Assembly: GCF_050574275.1 (NCBI RefSeq)
Contig: NZ_CP192260.1
Coordinates: 1,860,001-1,924,000 of the forward strand
Length of the DNA stretch: 64,000 bases
Origin: Virgibacillus_F flavescens
Lineage (GTDB): Bacteria; Bacillota; Bacilli; Bacillales; Amphibacillaceae
Direction of reading: 5' to 3'
How positions within the stretch are numbered: the stretch's first letter is position 1; each line of letters starts with the position of its first letter. Below, piece by piece: positions 62,020 to 64,000 of the stretch. Both the position numbers and the translations under genes were made by a program. The notes beneath the pieces are model-generated. The model had not been told where the DNA came from. It saw only the letters and a list, made by a program, of their open reading frames with translations, and ran no database searches.

Positions 62020-62862
62020 ATGGAAACAGTACAAATTGGCAAAGCTAAATTAACTTGGCTAAACGGTGGCGTCAACCATCTTGATGGTGGAGCCATGTTT
62101 GGTGTCGTTCCAAAAGCATTATGGAGTAAAAAATATCCGCATAACGATAAAAATCAAATTGAACTTCGCACGGACCCGATATTACTGCAAGTAAATGGTA
62201 AGAACTACTTAATTGATTCTGGTATGGGAAACGGAAAGCTGTCAGACAAACTAAAACGAAATTTCGGAGTGCTGGAAGAGTCTTCTATTAATCAGTCGCT
62301 TGAGAAGATTGGCTTGGTCACGTCTGATATCGATGCTGTTCTAATGACGCACCTCCATTTCGACCATGCTTGTGGACTTACAAAACAAACCGAAGACGGA
62401 TATGAATCTGTATTCGAAAATGCTGTAATCTATACTTCTGAAGTAGAGTGGAATGAGATGCGCAATCCTAATATTCGATCCGTAAATACATATTGGGAAG
62501 AAAATTGGAAAGCTGTAAAAAATCAGGTGAAGCCATTTAAGAATGAATTAAAAGTTGATGAAGGATTATCGATGATTCACACGGGTGGTCATAGTGATGG
62601 TCATTGTATTATATTGTTCGAGGATCAGGAAGATTCGTTTATACACATGGCCGACATTATGCCAACGCATGCTCACCAGAATAAATTATGGGCATTAGCC
62701 TTCGACGACTATCCTGTAACGTCTGTTCATGCAAAAGAAAAGTGGATGGATTACGGATATTCTAAAGGAGCATGGTATACGTTTTACCATGACGCGTATT
62801 ATCGCGCGGTAAAATTTGATAAAGAAGGCAAAAAAGTGGACGAGGTTAAGCGGGAACGCTAG
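62020..62862 (+). CDS. ytnP: Metallo-beta-lactamase-fold hydrolase YtnP
   Basis: B. subtilis YtnP is a lactonase-like enzyme that degrades acyl-homoserine lactones and interferes with Streptomyces signalling. The 280 residues have the metal motif TLHFDH-type THLHFDHACG (about residue 112), His in HTGGHSDGHCIIL, Asp in HMADIMPTH and His in FYHDAYY. The ATG at 62020 is eight bases after AGGGAGG and fits homologues; ATG 62017 is an alternative. Ends at a strong palindrome. Confidence 0.88.
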   Translation: METVQIGKAKLTWLNGGVNHLDGGAMFGVVPKALWSKKYPHNDKNQIELRTDPILLQVNGKNYLIDSGMGNGKLSDKLKRNFGVLEESSINQSLEKIGLVTSDIDAVLMTHLHFDHACGLTKQTEDGYESVFENAVIYTSEVEWNEMRNPNIRSVNTYWEENWKAVKNQVKPFKNELKVDEGLSMIHTGGHSDGHCIILFEDQEDSFIHMADIMPTHAHQNKLWALAFDDYPVTSVHAKEKWMDYGYSKGAWYTFYHDAYYRAVKFDKEGKKVDEVKRER

Positions 62863-62867
62863 TAGGT

Positions 62868-62926
62868 GGGACAAGGGGACGGTTCTTCTGTCCCTCACCG
62901 GGACATAAGAACCGTCCCCTTGTCCC
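62868..62926. repeat. 59-bp near-perfect palindrome between ytnP and ku
   Basis: GGGACAAGGGGACGGTTCTT and its perfect reverse complement flank a second stem TGTCCC/GGGACA with a 5-base loop. It sits between convergent genes and touches the ku stop codon. This is one of the sequence types found repeatedly in Bacillus-like genomes (from memory). It may act as a bidirectional terminator. Confidence 0.9.
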
Positions 62927-63766
62927 TTATTTTGCAGCTTTCTTCTTTTTTGGTGCTGGCTTGGGTTTGGCGGCTTTTGGTTTTGGTTTATTTTTCTTCG
63001 ACTTTTCAAGTGAAGCCTGTAGTGCGTCCATCAAATTGGTGACATTATCTGGCTTAGGTTTACTTTCTCCAACCACAACTTCTTTGTTATTTTTCTTCGC
63101 TTCAATGATTTCCATAAGAGCAGTACGGTAATCGTCTGTATATTTTTCCGGATCGAACGTCGCAGTAAGTTGTTCTATTAGCATTTTTGCAGTATCCAGT
63201 TCTTTTTTCATCGTATTCGATTCTTCAGGTATGTTTGGCACATCTTTTATTTGCCGAACTTCATCTGGATAATGAATGGTTTCTACAACAAGCGTATTTT
63301 GATAAACACGGATCACAGCAAGCTGCTCCTTTGATCTGATTATCATTTTAGCAATTCCAATTTTTGCTGTGTCTTTTAGTGCTGAACGGAGTAATCCATA
63401 TGCTTTTGATCCGCCTTCATTAGGTGACAAAAAATAACTCTTCTCAAAATAAATAGGATCAATTTCTTCGAGTTTGACAAAATCCACAATTTCCACTGCT
63501 TTATCAGCCTGTTCTTTTTTTAATGCTTCTAAATCTTCTTCGTCCAATACAACAAACTTATCCTTTGCATACTCATAAGCCTTAACAATTTCTTCGTTTT
63601 TCACTTCACGATCACAATTTGCGCATGTACGTTGATAGCCAATGGGAGTCTGACATTCCTTATGAAGCTGTCTCAGCTTAATATCTTTATTTTCTGTAGC
63701 AGCGTGCATTTTAACAGGAATGTTTACAAGACCAAAACTGATTGTTCCTTTCCACATCGTGTGCAT
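62927..63766 (-). CDS. ku: Ku protein (non-homologous end joining)
   Basis: Homodimeric DNA-end-binding protein that recruits LigD to double-strand breaks. The 279 residues begin MHTMWKGTISFGLVNIPVKM and contain LHKECQTPIGYQRTCANC (zinc-like Cys), the central beta-barrel (RSKEQLAVIRVYQNTLVVET) and ALMEIIEAKK. The C-terminus is a Lys/Pro/Ala-rich tail (about 245-279), typical of bacterial Ku. The ATG at 63766 is eight bases after AAAGGAG. It is divergent from ligD. B. subtilis relatives (ykoV/ykoU) are expressed in the forespore; I do not see a clear sigma-G promoter here. Confidence 0.93.
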   Translation of the reverse strand: MHTMWKGTISFGLVNIPVKMHAATENKDIKLRQLHKECQTPIGYQRTCANCDREVKNEEIVKAYEYAKDKFVVLDEEDLEALKKEQADKAVEIVDFVKLEEIDPIYFEKSYFLSPNEGGSKAYGLLRSALKDTAKIGIAKMIIRSKEQLAVIRVYQNTLVVETIHYPDEVRQIKDVPNIPEESNTMKKELDTAKMLIEQLTATFDPEKYTDDYRTALMEIIEAKKNNKEVVVGESKPKPDNVTNLMDALQASLEKSKKNKPKPKAAKPKPAPKKKKAAK

Positions 63767-63934
63767 AAACAAAACTCCTTTTTGACTATCTTGCCGCCAG
63801 CACCTTTTTTTATACTGAAGCAAAGCATAAGAGTTTAGAGCAAATGCCGGTTTTTTCTAATACTAAAGTAAACTAGTATACGGTTAATTTTCGTATATTG
63901 AGCCACTTTAATTAGTAAAGGCTGGTGAAGTGTA

Positions 63935-64000
63935 ATGAAATTAATGCAACCCGTTTCTGGAACACATCTTCCAACAGGGGATGAGTGGTTATACGAAGGG
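63935..64000 (+). CDS. ligD: DNA ligase D, ligase domain start (partial)
   Basis: Only 22 codons lie in the window: MKLMQPVSGTHLPTGDEW then LYEG. This matches the N-terminus of the Bacillus LigD ligase domain (PxxGxxxPxGDEWxYE), directly before the catalytic KxDG motif. The ATG follows GGTGAAG. Divergent pairing with ku supports the NHEJ assignment. Confidence 0.82.
   Translation, partial: MKLMQPVSGTHLPTGDEWLYEG

Noticed and set aside
63767..63934. Sigma-G promoter between ku and ligD
   Set aside because: I looked for GHATR-N17/18-CATWMTA on both strands and found no convincing match, although spore-specific control is known for the B. subtilis relatives.

Overview
The window comes from a low-GC Gram-positive, endospore-lineage bacterium of the Bacillaceae, probably close to Oceanobacillus, Virgibacillus or Lentibacillus. 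The evidence is AT-rich intergenic DNA, strong AGGAGG-type ribosome binding sites, frequent TTG/GTG starts, a KapB sporulation-phosphorelay gene, and long blocks syntenic with the Bacillus subtilis yt* region (men genes, ytkD, ytlACD, pckA, metK, ytoA, ytpB, ytqB, leuS, then ytfP-ytgP-ytzG-ytzE-ytlPQR-ytmP-ytzH-trmB-ytnP). The genus is an inference; the complete 16S gene at 47702-49267 would settle it. Nearly everything is chromosomal core. There is no prophage, transposase, CRISPR array or secondary-metabolite cluster.

Layout. 1-3.9 kb: bioY under a BirA operator, deoD, a lone ptsH, the khtT-khtU K+/H+ antiporter pair and kapB. 3.9-4.9 kb: repeat-filled spacer. 4.9-11.5 kb: a small membrane protein, a Cu/Zn superoxide dismutase lipoprotein, patB, pgi, yuzA, yugI, yugN, the yugO K+ channel and a thioredoxin-fold gene. 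11.5-12.3 kb: more repeats. 12.3-18.3 kb: an M42 aminopeptidase and a 1444-residue secreted bacillopeptidase F-like protease. 18.4-19.3 kb: FMN riboswitch and ribU. 19.7-28.4 kb: menaquinone cluster (menA plus a hotdog thioesterase on minus; menF-menD-menH-menB, then menE on plus). menB and menE are separated by a tandem array of structured repeats and a terminator. 28.5-34.4 kb: nucleotidyltransferase, a Fur-box-controlled siderophore ATPase, ytkD and the ytlA-ytlC-ytlD transporter. 34.5-46.1 kb: minisatellite-like repeat, pckA, SAM-riboswitch metK, yuxK, ytoA, ytpB, an amino-acid ABC transporter, ytqB and T-box leuS. 46.1-47.3 kb: a secreted protein and a frameshifted rhodanese gene. 47.4-52.7 kb: a complete rrn operon (16S-23S-5S) with two promoters, no spacer tRNAs and clear processing stalks. 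52.7-62.9 kb: housekeeping yt genes. 62.9-64 kb: divergent NHEJ genes ku and ligD.

Functional threads. Quinone synthesis and central carbon metabolism dominate (men genes, pgi, pckA). Potassium homeostasis appears twice (khtTU, yugO). Several transcripts start with classic regulatory leaders: BirA box for bioY, FMN switch for ribU, Fur box for the siderophore ATPase, S-box for metK, leucine T-box for leuS.

The least ordinary material is non-coding. There are two families of dispersed structured repeats: family A, GC-rich palindromes often bounded by ACTGAAAAAGT/ACTTTTTCAGT, and family B, AAAGCGGAG...GCAGCTAGACA units. Three tandem family B copies keep the same stems with different bases, which is covariation visible inside this one window. 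There is also a ~104-bp higher-order tandem repeat downstream of pckA, and two genes whose Shine-Dalgarno sequences point at an ATC codon where ATG is expected.
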